From contig JAUNDD010000016.1 of NCBI GenBank assembly GCA_030526245.1, forward strand, positions 1 to 40,632: a stretch of DNA of 40,632 bases, written 5' to 3'. Position numbers and translations under genes: made by a program. The first letter of the stretch is position 1; every line of letters starts with the position of its first letter. The notes beneath the pieces are model-generated. The model was not told the DNA's origin. It saw only the letters and a list, made by a program, of their open reading frames with translations, and did not search any database. Below, piece by piece: positions 7,428 to 14,844 of the stretch. The DNA is from Lachnospiraceae bacterium. GTDB lineage: Bacteria; Bacillota; Clostridia; Lachnospirales; Lachnospiraceae.

Positions 7428-8027
7428 ATGAATATTGTGTGTCTTGATCTTGAAGGAGTACTGGTACCGGAAATCTGGATCGCTTTTGCGCAGGCCAGCG
7501 GGATTCCGGAGCTGAAGAGAACGACCCGGGATGAGCCGGATTACGATAAGCTGATGAAGTGGCGTCTTGGTGTGCTCAAGGAGCATGGACTGGGCCTGAA
7601 GGAGATTCAGGAGACCATTGCAAAGATCGATCCGCTGCCGGGGGCAAAAAAATTCCTGGATGATCTGCGGGAGATGACCCAGACGATCATCATCAGCGAT
7701 ACCTTTGAGGAGTTTGCCGGACCTCTGATGAAGAAACTGGGGATGCCGACGATCTTCTGCAACTCCCTGGAGGTGGCAGAAAACGGCGAGATCACCGGAT
7801 TTAAGATGCGCATCGAAAATTCCAAGCTGACCACGGTGAAGGCGCTGCAGTCCATGGGTTACGATACTATTGCAAGCGGTGACAGCTTCAACGATCTGGG
7901 CATGATCCAGGCCAGCAAGGCGGGCTTCCTGTTCCGCTCCACTGAGCAGATCAAAAAGGATTATCCGCAGTACCCGGCTTTTGAGGAGTACGATAATCTG
8001 TTTGCAGCAATTAAGGCGGCTCTGTAA
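7428..8027 (+). CDS. thrH: ThrH: phosphoserine phosphatase / homoserine phosphotransferase
   Basis: A 199-residue HAD-superfamily enzyme closely resembling Pseudomonas ThrH, which dephosphorylates phosphoserine and can transfer phosphate to homoserine. The N-terminal DLEGVLVPEIWIAFA has the catalytic Asp pattern DxE in place of the common DxD, as in ThrH. Motif II is IISDTFEEF, and motif IV is ASGDSFNDLGM. AGGAGG lies 6 bases before the ATG at 7428. The 206-base gap upstream (7222-7427) contains no recognisable riboswitch. The nearest neighbour downstream is an L,D-transpeptidase 34 bases away, likely co-transcribed. Confidence 0.93.
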   Translation: MNIVCLDLEGVLVPEIWIAFAQASGIPELKRTTRDEPDYDKLMKWRLGVLKEHGLGLKEIQETIAKIDPLPGAKKFLDDLREMTQTIIISDTFEEFAGPLMKKLGMPTIFCNSLEVAENGEITGFKMRIENSKLTTVKALQSMGYDTIASGDSFNDLGMIQASKAGFLFRSTEQIKKDYPQYPAFEEYDNLFAAIKAAL

Positions 8028-8061
8028 GGGGCCGGTGTTTGAGCAGTGAGGGGAGAAGATT

Positions 8062-9540
8062 TTGAAGAAAAAGTCGACAGGAGGGCGTATCTTCGGCGTG
8101 ATCATTTTTCTGTTGATCGCAGTGCTGGCAGCCGTTTTTGTCTGGATGGGCATGTACCTGAAGGAGCAGTCCCAGACCGAGACATTTTTTGCCAATACCA
8201 CTATTAACGGGGTGGATGCTTCTGGCCGGACGCCGGAAGAGGTGATGGCGGTGCTGACATCGGGATACGGGGACTCTACCGTTTCGATCTATGAGGCCGA
8301 GGAGGAAGCACTGACCGGTACGCTGGCAGAGTATGGCTATGAAGTGGATTTTGACACGCTGCAGGCGTCGCTGGAGGATAAGCTCAGAAAACAGAGTACG
8401 GATCTGATGACACTGGTGGAAAGCCTGATCGGCGGCAACACCTTTTCAGTGGAGATACCCTTCTCCTTTGACGAGGATACGCTGAAGGCGAAGGTGACCG
8501 CTGCCAATCTGGCCGCCGAGCGTGTGGTCAGCGAAGATGCCTACATCAAATATAAAAAGAAAAAGAATTCCTATGTGATCGTGCCGGAGGTGTATGGCAC
8601 GGAGTTTAAGGATGAGGATCTGCAGGGACTGGTGGAGGAAAAGATCAACGGGTTCATCAGTACCGGTAAGCCGGGAAGTGCACTGACCGTTGATTTCCCG
8701 TCCGAGTTTTATCTTAAGCCGGCCATCACCGCGGACAACGAAACGCTGGTGACCAACTGCAGCATTATGGATTCCTACTGTAAGACGAAGATCACCTATC
8801 AGTTCGGAACCCAGACACAGGTGCTGGACTGGTCCACGATCCAGAAGTGGCTGTCCATTCGGGACGGCATGGCGGTGCTGGATGAGGAAGCCATGTATAA
8901 CTACGTGGTTTCTTTGCAGGCAGAGTATGAGACGATCCACCATGACCGGAAATTCCATACTTCAACCGGTGCGGATATCGTGATCCCGGCTTCGGAAAAT
9001 GACTACGGATATTCGATCTATGAGGATGGAGAATATTCACAGCTGTATTCGGATATCACCTCTAATCAGGTGGTGACCAGAGAGCCGGTCTACGTCAAGA
9101 CCATGAGTGAATATGGCAATCCGATCTACTATCAGCGAGAGGGGAAGGATGACCTGGCGGGCACCTATGTGGAGGTCAATCTGACGACCCAGCATCTGTG
9201 GTTTTACAAGAATCATGAGCTCATTGTGGATACACCCATTGTGTCGGGCTGTGTAGCCAAAAAGACAGAGACGAAGACCGGAGCTTTCCCGCTGGCCTAT
9301 AAGCAGAGTCCGTCGGTGTTGAAGGGCGGAGACGCGGCGGATGGATACGAAACGGAAGTGAAGTACTGGATGCCCTTCTACGAGGGACAGGGCATGCACG
9401 ATGCGGACTGGCGGCACGACTTCGGAGGAAATATCTACATCAACAGCGGTTCTCATGGCTGCGTCAACTGCCCGCCGGCTGCGGCTGAAAAAATCTACCA
9501 GAACATTGAGGCGGGAGTGGCCATTATTCTTTACAAATAG
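8062..9540 (+). CDS. Membrane-anchored L,D-transpeptidase (YkuD domain)
   Basis: A 492-residue peptidoglycan-crosslinking enzyme. A single N-terminal membrane anchor (about 11-32) is followed by a long extracellular region. Its TTINGVDASGRTPEEV motif is typical of the 'putative peptidoglycan binding' repeats found with clostridial YkuD domains. The C-terminal YkuD domain begins near YVEVNLTTQHLWFY. The catalytic motif is SHGCVNCP, with His465 and Cys467; the usual Arg after CV is Asn. The start codon is TTG, with GGGGAG 7-8 bases upstream. pyrC begins 11 bases after the stop, so the two are probably one transcript. Confidence 0.93.
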   Translation: MKKKSTGGRIFGVIIFLLIAVLAAVFVWMGMYLKEQSQTETFFANTTINGVDASGRTPEEVMAVLTSGYGDSTVSIYEAEEEALTGTLAEYGYEVDFDTLQASLEDKLRKQSTDLMTLVESLIGGNTFSVEIPFSFDEDTLKAKVTAANLAAERVVSEDAYIKYKKKKNSYVIVPEVYGTEFKDEDLQGLVEEKINGFISTGKPGSALTVDFPSEFYLKPAITADNETLVTNCSIMDSYCKTKITYQFGTQTQVLDWSTIQKWLSIRDGMAVLDEEAMYNYVVSLQAEYETIHHDRKFHTSTGADIVIPASENDYGYSIYEDGEYSQLYSDITSNQVVTREPVYVKTMSEYGNPIYYQREGKDDLAGTYVEVNLTTQHLWFYKNHELIVDTPIVSGCVAKKTETKTGAFPLAYKQSPSVLKGGDAADGYETEVKYWMPFYEGQGMHDADWRHDFGGNIYINSGSHGCVNCPPAAAEKIYQNIEAGVAIILYK

Positions 9541-9551
9541 GAGGAGCAGGC

Positions 9552-10820
9552 ATGCTGATCAGACAGGCTCGAGTGATGGACCCGGTATCCGGGATGGATC
9601 GGGTGGCAGATGTACGGATCTGCGGAGACAGAATTGAAAAGATCGGTCAGGAGCTGGAGATCCAGCCGGATGAGCAGGTGATCGAAGCCAGGGGCCTGGT
9701 GCTGGCGCCGGGACTGATCGATACCCATGTTCATTTCAGGGATCCGGGACAGACGCATAAAGAGGATATTTTTACCGGTGCGGCGGCAGCGGCCCGGGGC
9801 GGTTTTACCACGGTGGTCTGCATGGCCAACACCTCGCCGGTGGTGGACAATTCGGAGACACTGGCGTATTGCCTGGAGAAGGGAAGGAAGACCGGCATTC
9901 ATGTGCTGCAGGCAGCCTGCGTGACAAAGGGCATGCAGGGAAAGGAGCTGTGTGATTTTTCCCTTCTGGCTAAGGCCGGTGCGGCGGGCTTTACGGATGA
10001 TGGCAAGCCCATCACGGATGCCCGGCTGCTGATGCAGGCCATGGAAGAAGCGAAGAAGCTGGATATGCCTATCAGTCTGCATGAGGAGGATCCGGCTTTT
10101 GTACCGGGAGCGGGGGTGAATGCCGGTGTGATCAGTGAACGGATCGGCTATGCGGGGGCGATGGCCCTGGCCGAGGATGAGCTGGTGGCACGGGACTGCA
10201 CGCTGGCGGAGCATACCGGTGCCTGTGTCTGCATGCAGCATATCAGCAGTGCCGGTGCGGTGCAGCTGATCCGGGAGGCTAAGGCCCGGGGCGTCGATGT
10301 GCATGCGGAAGCAACGCCGCATCATTTCACACTGACAGAGGAGGCGGTACTGGAGTATGGTACCAATGCCCGTATGAACCCGCCGCTTCGCACCGAGAAG
10401 GACCGGGAGGCGATCATTGAGGGACTGAAGGATGGCACGATCGAGCTGATCGTGACGGATCATGCGCCGCACAGCCGGGAGGAAAAGGAACGGCCGATGG
10501 CGCAGGCGATGAGCGGCATCACCGGTCTGGAGACCTCTCTGGCACTTGGTATCAGATCGCTGGTACAGCCCGGACATCTCAGCCTGATGAAGCTGCTGGA
10601 ATGTATGAGTGTCAATCCGGCCCGGCTCTATCATCTGCCGGTGCCGCGGATCGCGGAAGGCGTGAAGGCGGATCTGGTCCTGTTTGGTGAAAACGAGGAA
10701 TGGACTGCCTCCGAGTTTGCATCCCGTTCCGATAACACACCTTTCAAGGGCTGGGTTCTGCCGGGACGTGTACATCGGACGATCTGCGATGGTCGCATCG
10801 TCTACAGCAGTGAGACATAG
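9552..10820 (+). CDS. pyrC: Dihydroorotase
   Basis: A 422-residue class I dihydroorotase, which cyclises carbamoyl-aspartate to dihydroorotate in pyrimidine synthesis. Metal-binding motifs are present: DTHVHFRDPG (His59, His61), GFTDDGKP, LHEED, EATPHHF and TDHAPHS. Length is normal for the family. GGAGG precedes the ATG closely. No other pyr genes accompany it, and no PyrR-binding leader is visible because it is the distal gene after the transpeptidase. A bidirectional terminator follows. Confidence 0.95.
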   Translation: MLIRQARVMDPVSGMDRVADVRICGDRIEKIGQELEIQPDEQVIEARGLVLAPGLIDTHVHFRDPGQTHKEDIFTGAAAAARGGFTTVVCMANTSPVVDNSETLAYCLEKGRKTGIHVLQAACVTKGMQGKELCDFSLLAKAGAAGFTDDGKPITDARLLMQAMEEAKKLDMPISLHEEDPAFVPGAGVNAGVISERIGYAGAMALAEDELVARDCTLAEHTGACVCMQHISSAGAVQLIREAKARGVDVHAEATPHHFTLTEEAVLEYGTNARMNPPLRTEKDREAIIEGLKDGTIELIVTDHAPHSREEKERPMAQAMSGITGLETSLALGIRSLVQPGHLSLMKLLECMSVNPARLYHLPVPRIAEGVKADLVLFGENEEWTASEFASRSDNTPFKGWVLPGRVHRTICDGRIVYSSET

Positions 10821-10852
10821 AAGATATCGGCGGCCGGTATCCGGTTTAAAAG

Positions 10853-10891
10853 AAAAAGGTTACAGTTCGTGCATGAACTGTAACCTTTTTT
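10853..10891. terminator. Bidirectional terminator between pyrC and the DtxR-type gene
   Basis: A 16-bp stem (10853-10868 with 10875-10890) has A-rich and T-rich ends, so it can end transcription from both sides. The stem contains GGTTACAGTTC, a motif that also occurs in the dispersed repeats at 11428 and 14688. Confidence 0.9.
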
Positions 10892-10922
10892 GAATCATGG
10901 GAAGGATGCGAATGCGGATCCC

Positions 10923-11294
10923 TCAATCGGCGGCCTGGTTGATATGCGCTTTCAGCGCCTCAAAGCTCTCCTGACTGATGGCATGTTCGATTCGGCAGGC
11001 ATCCTCGAGGGCCACATCTTCGCTGACGCCAAGACGGGTCAGAAAGCTGGCGATGACCTGATGCCGTTCGTAGATCATCTGCGCGATCTTTAATCCGGCA
11101 GGGGTGAGATAGATGTAGCCTTCCGGGCGAACGGTGATCAGTTCTTTGGCCCGAAGGTTTTTCATGGCAACGCTGACGGAGGACTTTTTAAAGCCCAGTT
11201 CTTCGGCTATGTCAACCGAGCGGACGACCGGTTTTTTCTCACTGAGGATCAGTATGGTCTCCAGATAGTTTTCAGCGGATTCGTTGGATTTCAT
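10923..11294 (-). CDS. DtxR/MntR family metal-dependent regulator
   Basis: A 123-residue repressor with the N-terminal winged helix (SVDIAEELGFKKSSVSVAMKNL as the helix-turn-helix) and the dimer/metal domain; no SH3-like third domain, so the length is MntR-like. By alignment, the metal ligands are mixed. The position of MntR Asp8 / DtxR Met10 is Asn9, Glu12 and the RHQ histidine are kept, and the ligand motif reads CRIEH as in DtxR (Cys102, Glu105, His106), not E-x-x-EH as in MntR. Whether it senses Fe or Mn is not decidable. GGGAG is positioned before the ATG at 11294. No transporter is adjacent. Confidence 0.88.
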   Translation of the reverse strand: MKSNESAENYLETILILSEKKPVVRSVDIAEELGFKKSSVSVAMKNLRAKELITVRPEGYIYLTPAGLKIAQMIYERHQVIASFLTRLGVSEDVALEDACRIEHAISQESFEALKAHINQAAD

Positions 11295-11352
11295 GGGGTC
11301 TCTCCCTTCTCTCGTATGGATCGTCGGGTCTTGCCCGGAATATATCCTTTAT

Positions 11353-11381
11353 ATTCTACCATAGAGCCGGTTGTGTGTGAA
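11353..11381 (-). promoter_or_regulatory. Promoter of the DtxR-type gene
   Basis: On the minus strand, TTCACA (11376-11381), a 17-bp spacer and TAGAAT (11353-11358). The -35 falls inside the first copy of the 24-base tandem repeat. Confidence 0.5.
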
Positions 11382-11491
11382 GCGTTACAGTTCAGACTGT
11401 GTGAAGCATTGCAGTTCAGGAGTTCAGGGTTACAGTTCAGGCGGATTGATTCCGCAAGGTGTTTTGCCGCGTATGCGGGAAAATCCCGAGG
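11374..11491 (+). repeat. Tandem 24-base repeats plus dispersed palindromic repeat, copy B
   Basis: TGTGTGAAGC(G/A)TT(A/G)CAGTTCAG occurs at 11374-11395 and 11398-11419, a period of 24 bases. Shorter pieces (AGTTCAGG, then GGTTACAGTTCAGG) follow. The last piece leads straight into the dispersed palindromic repeat (11428-11491), whose core is ATTCCGCAAGGTGTTTTGCC with stem TTTTgCCGC-gtat-GCGGgAAAA and end CCCGAGG. Confidence 0.75.
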
Positions 11492-11544
11492 ACTGCAGGC
11501 CAAACGATTCGTGTATGAAGGGGAAGCATGGGGAAGCCGATGAG

Positions 11545-11573
11545 TTGTCAGACCAGTAGGACTGCGGTATAAT
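11545..11573 (+). promoter_or_regulatory. Promoter of the rhodanese-like gene
   Basis: TTGTCA (11545-11550), a 17-bp spacer and the perfect -10 TATAAT (11568-11573). The predicted start near 11580 leaves a leader of about 85 bases before the ATG at 11665. Confidence 0.8.
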
Positions 11574-11664
11574 GTACGAATCAAAAATTGTGCGATGCCG
11601 GTGCAGTGTAGCCGATCGGGAGCATCAAGGCGAGGCAGATCGAATCTGACAATAGGGGGTCTGT

Positions 11665-12054
11665 ATGAAGAATATTAATAAAATGCGCTGGATCATGTAT
11701 TCCTGTATGGCGATGGTGATCCTGTTTTCGAGTGCGGCATGGCTGCGATCGGTGCGGCCTTCGGAGGGAAAGCCTTACGAGCAGCTCTCTTCGGAGGAGG
11801 CACAGGAATACATGGCGTATGAAGGAAAGTATTATCTTCTGGATGTCAGTGCACAGGTGGATGAAAGCTGTGACGATCCGTACTGTGTGCATATTCCTTA
11901 CGAGCAGCTGCTGGATCGGATCGAAGAAGAGATTACGGACAGGACCAGCGTGATCTACATAAAAAGCAAAGACACATCCAATGACCGAAAGGCGGCCATG
12001 AAGCTGTGTCATATCGGATATACAGGGGTGGCGGTGATCACAGGGGAGGAATAA
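11665..12054 (+). CDS. Membrane-anchored degenerate rhodanese-like protein
   Basis: A 129-residue protein with an N-terminal membrane anchor (about 8-28) and an extracytoplasmic domain. The pattern LLDVSAQVD, VIYIKSKDTSNDRKAAMKL, GYTGVAVITGE follows the rhodanese fold, where D-V-R, then the catalytic loop C-x-x-G-x-R, then G-F-x-x-V-x-x-L-x-G-G are expected. The active-site Cys is absent; the loop reads KSKDTSN. It is therefore unlikely to be a sulfurtransferase. GGGGG precedes the ATG at a normal distance. It is monocistronic, and its function is unknown. Confidence 0.65.
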   Translation: MKNINKMRWIMYSCMAMVILFSSAAWLRSVRPSEGKPYEQLSSEEAQEYMAYEGKYYLLDVSAQVDESCDDPYCVHIPYEQLLDRIEEEITDRTSVIYIKSKDTSNDRKAAMKLCHIGYTGVAVITGEE

Positions 12055-12120
12055 GGTTACCGTTAGCGATGGGAACAGAAACGGCCCAGGCCTTATCCTT
12101 TACCGGCCGAGAGGTACCGG

Positions 12121-12957
12121 TCAGTATTCACCGTTTTTAAAGGCCCGGATCATGGCTGCGGTGATGGAGAGATGATCCTTTGGCACCTCCACCTCTTCCC
12201 GGGGAATCCATTTTGCCTCAGCGAGCTCGCTGGTATCCACGGTGACGGTATCATCGCCATCCAGCTGCGCGGTAAAACCGAGGGTCAGATTGCCGGGAAT
12301 GCCCCAGGGCTGCGACCCGAAATAACGGATGTTTTTAACATGGACGCCGGTTTCCTCCAGTACCTCCCGGCGTACCGTATCTTCCGCAGCTTCGCCGATC
12401 TCCATGAAGCCGGCGACGAGAACGAACCAGGTGACCGGCCGGTTGGCGTATTTGGTCATCAGTAACCGGTCGCCGTCGTACACGGCGCAGATCACAGCGG
12501 GATTAATGCGGGGATATACAGTCTGACCGCAGGCGGGGCAGACCAGAGAGCGTTCGCAGTTGCCGTGGGTCATGGGGCGGCCGCATCGGCTGCAGAAACG
12601 GTTGGAGCTATACCAGTTCCAGAGATGCCAGGCGGTGTATCCGGCGAAGCTCATGGCCATATCCGGCAGTGAACGGAGCTTCCAGGTGGGGCAGCGGTGT
12701 ATCTGAGGTGCGTCAGACAGCTCCTGGGGGAGGTTTTCCAACAGATAATAGGACAGATCATCGATCTTGAAGAGCCAGATGAGGCGGTCGTTCGTGCAGC
12801 CGCTCTGGAGGCTTTCAAGGTCTTTTTTTGTGAGAAAACGGGTCTCACTGTGCAGGAGCATCTCCTGACCGGAAAAGACAAACACGGGAGAGTCATCCAT
12901 GGCTTCCTCGGGAGTGAATTCAACGTGATACTGATGCGGCGCAATGTCCTGGATCAT
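12121..12957 (-). CDS. nudC: NAD(P)H pyrophosphatase / NAD-cap hydrolase NudC
   Basis: A 278-residue NudC-type Nudix hydrolase, which cleaves NADH and can remove NAD caps from RNA. The zinc ribbon is complete (Cys122, Cys125, Cys140, Cys143). The Nudix box spans 183-205, with Gly-x5-Glu-x7-REVLEETGV. The family-specific SQPW motif follows (SQPWGIPGN). GGAGG lies 12 bases upstream of the ATG. A hairpin terminator separates it from the upstream L,D-transpeptidase gene, so it probably has its own promoter or is read through. Confidence 0.94.
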   Translation of the reverse strand: MIQDIAPHQYHVEFTPEEAMDDSPVFVFSGQEMLLHSETRFLTKKDLESLQSGCTNDRLIWLFKIDDLSYYLLENLPQELSDAPQIHRCPTWKLRSLPDMAMSFAGYTAWHLWNWYSSNRFCSRCGRPMTHGNCERSLVCPACGQTVYPRINPAVICAVYDGDRLLMTKYANRPVTWFVLVAGFMEIGEAAEDTVRREVLEETGVHVKNIRYFGSQPWGIPGNLTLGFTAQLDGDDTVTVDTSELAEAKWIPREEVEVPKDHLSITAAMIRAFKNGEY

Positions 12958-12983
12958 AGGGTAATATCCTCCTTAACAATGAG

Positions 12984-13014
12984 AAAAATACCGGAGCGGG
13001 ACTCCGGTATTTTT
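12984..13014. terminator. Terminator between the Fn3-YkuD gene and nudC
   Basis: A 13-bp perfect stem AAAAATACCGGAG / CTCCGGTATTTTT (12984-12996 with 13002-13014). A- and T-rich ends make it usable in both directions; for the minus strand it ends the transpeptidase transcript. Confidence 0.88.
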
Positions 13015-13109
13015 GCAAATCACAGTTTCAAAAGTCATGCTCTGTATCGTGCCTGCATGAGGGCGAAGACGCTTTTTCTGAGCAGGTCGATCCGATGTGT
13101 GAAAACGGA

Positions 13110-14417
13110 TCAATAATGCACGACGGTGGAGTTGACCGGTACCGTATTGTACATCCATTCGGCGTTGGCCAGCTTGATGCGTACACAGCCATGGGAGGCC
13201 GGTTTTCCAAGGGTACCCCAGTCGTAGGGAGTGGTGGTACCTGCCAGATAGAGCTGTGAGTGGATGGCGTTGTCGCCGTTAAAGGCCATGCCGTAGCGGG
13301 CATAGGAGCCATCGAAATTCCAGATCGGCAGCTTGTAATAGATCCGATGTACGCCGGAGGTGGTGATACCGTTCTTAACACTGCCGGTAGAGCACAGCAT
13401 CGGCTCGCGAGCCAGTGTCCAGTGATAGCGGCTGCCCTTGAACACATAGATGTGCTGGGTGTACATGCTGATCCATACCAGATAGTTGGTGGCACTCTTG
13501 AAGCCCTTTTTGTTGACATAGGCTTCTGCTGCTTCCTGATCGTAGACACGGGTGTTGTCGGTGACGGTCTCGAGCAGCTCCAGGTTATCGGATTCGATCC
13601 GGACGCTCTTGCCGTTGCTCAGCTTGCAGTAGGATTTACCGCCGTTGACATACTGGGTGATGGTCACAACGGTACCGGCTCCGAGCAATCCGGCTGTGGT
13701 CTTTTCGGATGACTTCAGAGCAGCCCGGTAATGCATGTAGTTGATGGAGTCGACGGCTGCCGTCTTGCTGACATAGGCTTCCACGATGTTGGAGTAGCTG
13801 CTGTAGTAGCGCTTGCCGTTGACCTCGCGGAAAGCACGTACCTTGAAATAGTAGGTCTGGTCATTGGTCAGCTTGGTGATGCAGCAGCGGGTATCCTTGG
13901 TCTCGCCCAGCTTTTTGAAATCACCGGAAGAGAGCTTCTGATAAACGATGTATCCGTCGGCCGCGGAGGATTTTGTCCAGGTGATGTTGACGCGGCGGCT
14001 GGCCACCAGGCTGACGTGCAGAACCGGCTTGGCCGGTTTTTTCGGCTTCGGGGTAGCCTGAATGGTCTTGGACTGCTTGCCCTCGTAGATCTTGCCGCTT
14101 TTCTTATTATAAGCAGTAACACGGAAGCGATATTTCTTTCCGTTCTCCAGACCTTTTACGGTGAGGGAGTTTTTGGAGGCACCGGTCACCCGGGCGATCA
14201 CTTCATATTTTTTTGCATCCGTATACATGTAGACCTGATAGCCGGATACCTTTTTCAGGGATTTCCAGCGGACCGTGACCTTTCCGGAATCGGTCTTGGC
14301 ACTCAGGACACTTACCTTTCCCGGCTTTTTGGTGGCGGCGGATGCAGAGGTGCCTGTCATCAGCAGTACTGCAAGACAGAGCAGCAGAATACAGCGGATC
14401 TTCTTTTTCAGTTGCAT
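13110..14417 (-). CDS. Secreted L,D-transpeptidase with two fibronectin-III-like repeats
   Basis: A 435-residue exported protein. The signal peptide (about 1-27) ends near TGTSASAA. Two Fn3-like repeats follow (about 32-125 and 128-215; V-T-V-x-W, G-Y-x-V-Y and Y-x-F-x-V-x-A signatures). An SH3-like segment (about 230-285) precedes the C-terminal YkuD domain. The catalytic motif is SHGCVRI (His409, Cys411, Arg413), i.e. complete. The start is placed at MQLKKKIRC because GGAGA lies 8 bases upstream; a longer in-frame version lacks a signal-like N-terminus. It has its own promoter about 140 bases upstream. Confidence 0.92.
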   Translation of the reverse strand: MQLKKKIRCILLLCLAVLLMTGTSASAATKKPGKVSVLSAKTDSGKVTVRWKSLKKVSGYQVYMYTDAKKYEVIARVTGASKNSLTVKGLENGKKYRFRVTAYNKKSGKIYEGKQSKTIQATPKPKKPAKPVLHVSLVASRRVNITWTKSSAADGYIVYQKLSSGDFKKLGETKDTRCCITKLTNDQTYYFKVRAFREVNGKRYYSSYSNIVEAYVSKTAAVDSINYMHYRAALKSSEKTTAGLLGAGTVVTITQYVNGGKSYCKLSNGKSVRIESDNLELLETVTDNTRVYDQEAAEAYVNKKGFKSATNYLVWISMYTQHIYVFKGSRYHWTLAREPMLCSTGSVKNGITTSGVHRIYYKLPIWNFDGSYARYGMAFNGDNAIHSQLYLAGTTTPYDWGTLGKPASHGCVRIKLANAEWMYNTVPVNSTVVHY

Positions 14418-14565
14418 AATCTTCTCCTGTGCTTGTTTGATGTTGCGTTTACAGCTCACGGGGTGAACGGTCATGCGTCTGGATCTGACCAGGGCAGGAG
14501 ACGTTGCATCGAACGTGAATTGAAACGGTTTTTTAAGAACAATTTAGTATTTTTTTACTGGCTTT

Positions 14566-14595
14566 ATTGTATGTCAGGGGACAAAATAGTGTCAA
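14566..14595 (-). promoter_or_regulatory. Promoter of the Fn3-YkuD gene
   Basis: On the minus strand, TTGACA (14590-14595), an 18-bp spacer and TACAAT (14566-14571). The leader is about 140 bases. Confidence 0.75.
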
Positions 14596-14624
14596 GGAAG
14601 CAAAACTTAATTTTGACCTGCAAC

Positions 14625-14747
14625 CCTCGGGATTTTGCCGAGCATGCGGCAAAACACCTCGCGGAATCGAAGCGCCTGAACTGTAACCGGGATTTTGCTG
14701 TATACGCGGCAAAGCACCTCGCGGAATCTAACCGCGTGAAATACGGG
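14625..14747 (-). repeat. Dispersed palindromic repeat, copies C and D (tandem, inverted relative to A, B and E)
   Basis: Two adjacent copies read on the minus strand: C at 14625-14688 and D at 14687-14747. Both contain GATTCCGCGAGGTG, TTTGCCGC and AAAATCCCG. Copy C has a perfect TTTTGCCG / CGGCAAAA stem. C continues into GGTTACAGTTCAGGCG, as copy B does. They lie upstream of the glycosyltransferase promoter, and the divergent L,D-transpeptidase promoter lies on the other side. Confidence 0.8.
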
Positions 14748-14771
14748 AGCCAAGTGGAACGGGGCCCAGTC

Positions 14772-14800
14772 TGTACAAAAGAAGGTATATCTGTTATATT
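14772..14800 (+). promoter_or_regulatory. Promoter of the GT2/ATP-grasp/CapK-like cassette
   Basis: TGTACA (14772-14777), a 17-bp spacer and TATATT (14795-14800). A start near 14807 gives a 38-base leader. The -35 is weak. Confidence 0.5.
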
Positions 14801-14844
14801 CAAAGGTACACTTAAAGTAGAAAAAATATACAGGAGTTTTGTGA

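Noticed and set aside
9531-10775. 414-codon minus-strand open frame
   Set aside because: Antisense shadow of pyrC, with biased His/Arg/Gln composition.
11374-11491. CRISPR-like array
   Set aside because: Only two full direct repeats with 2-base spacing and no spacers of constant length; no cas genes nearby.
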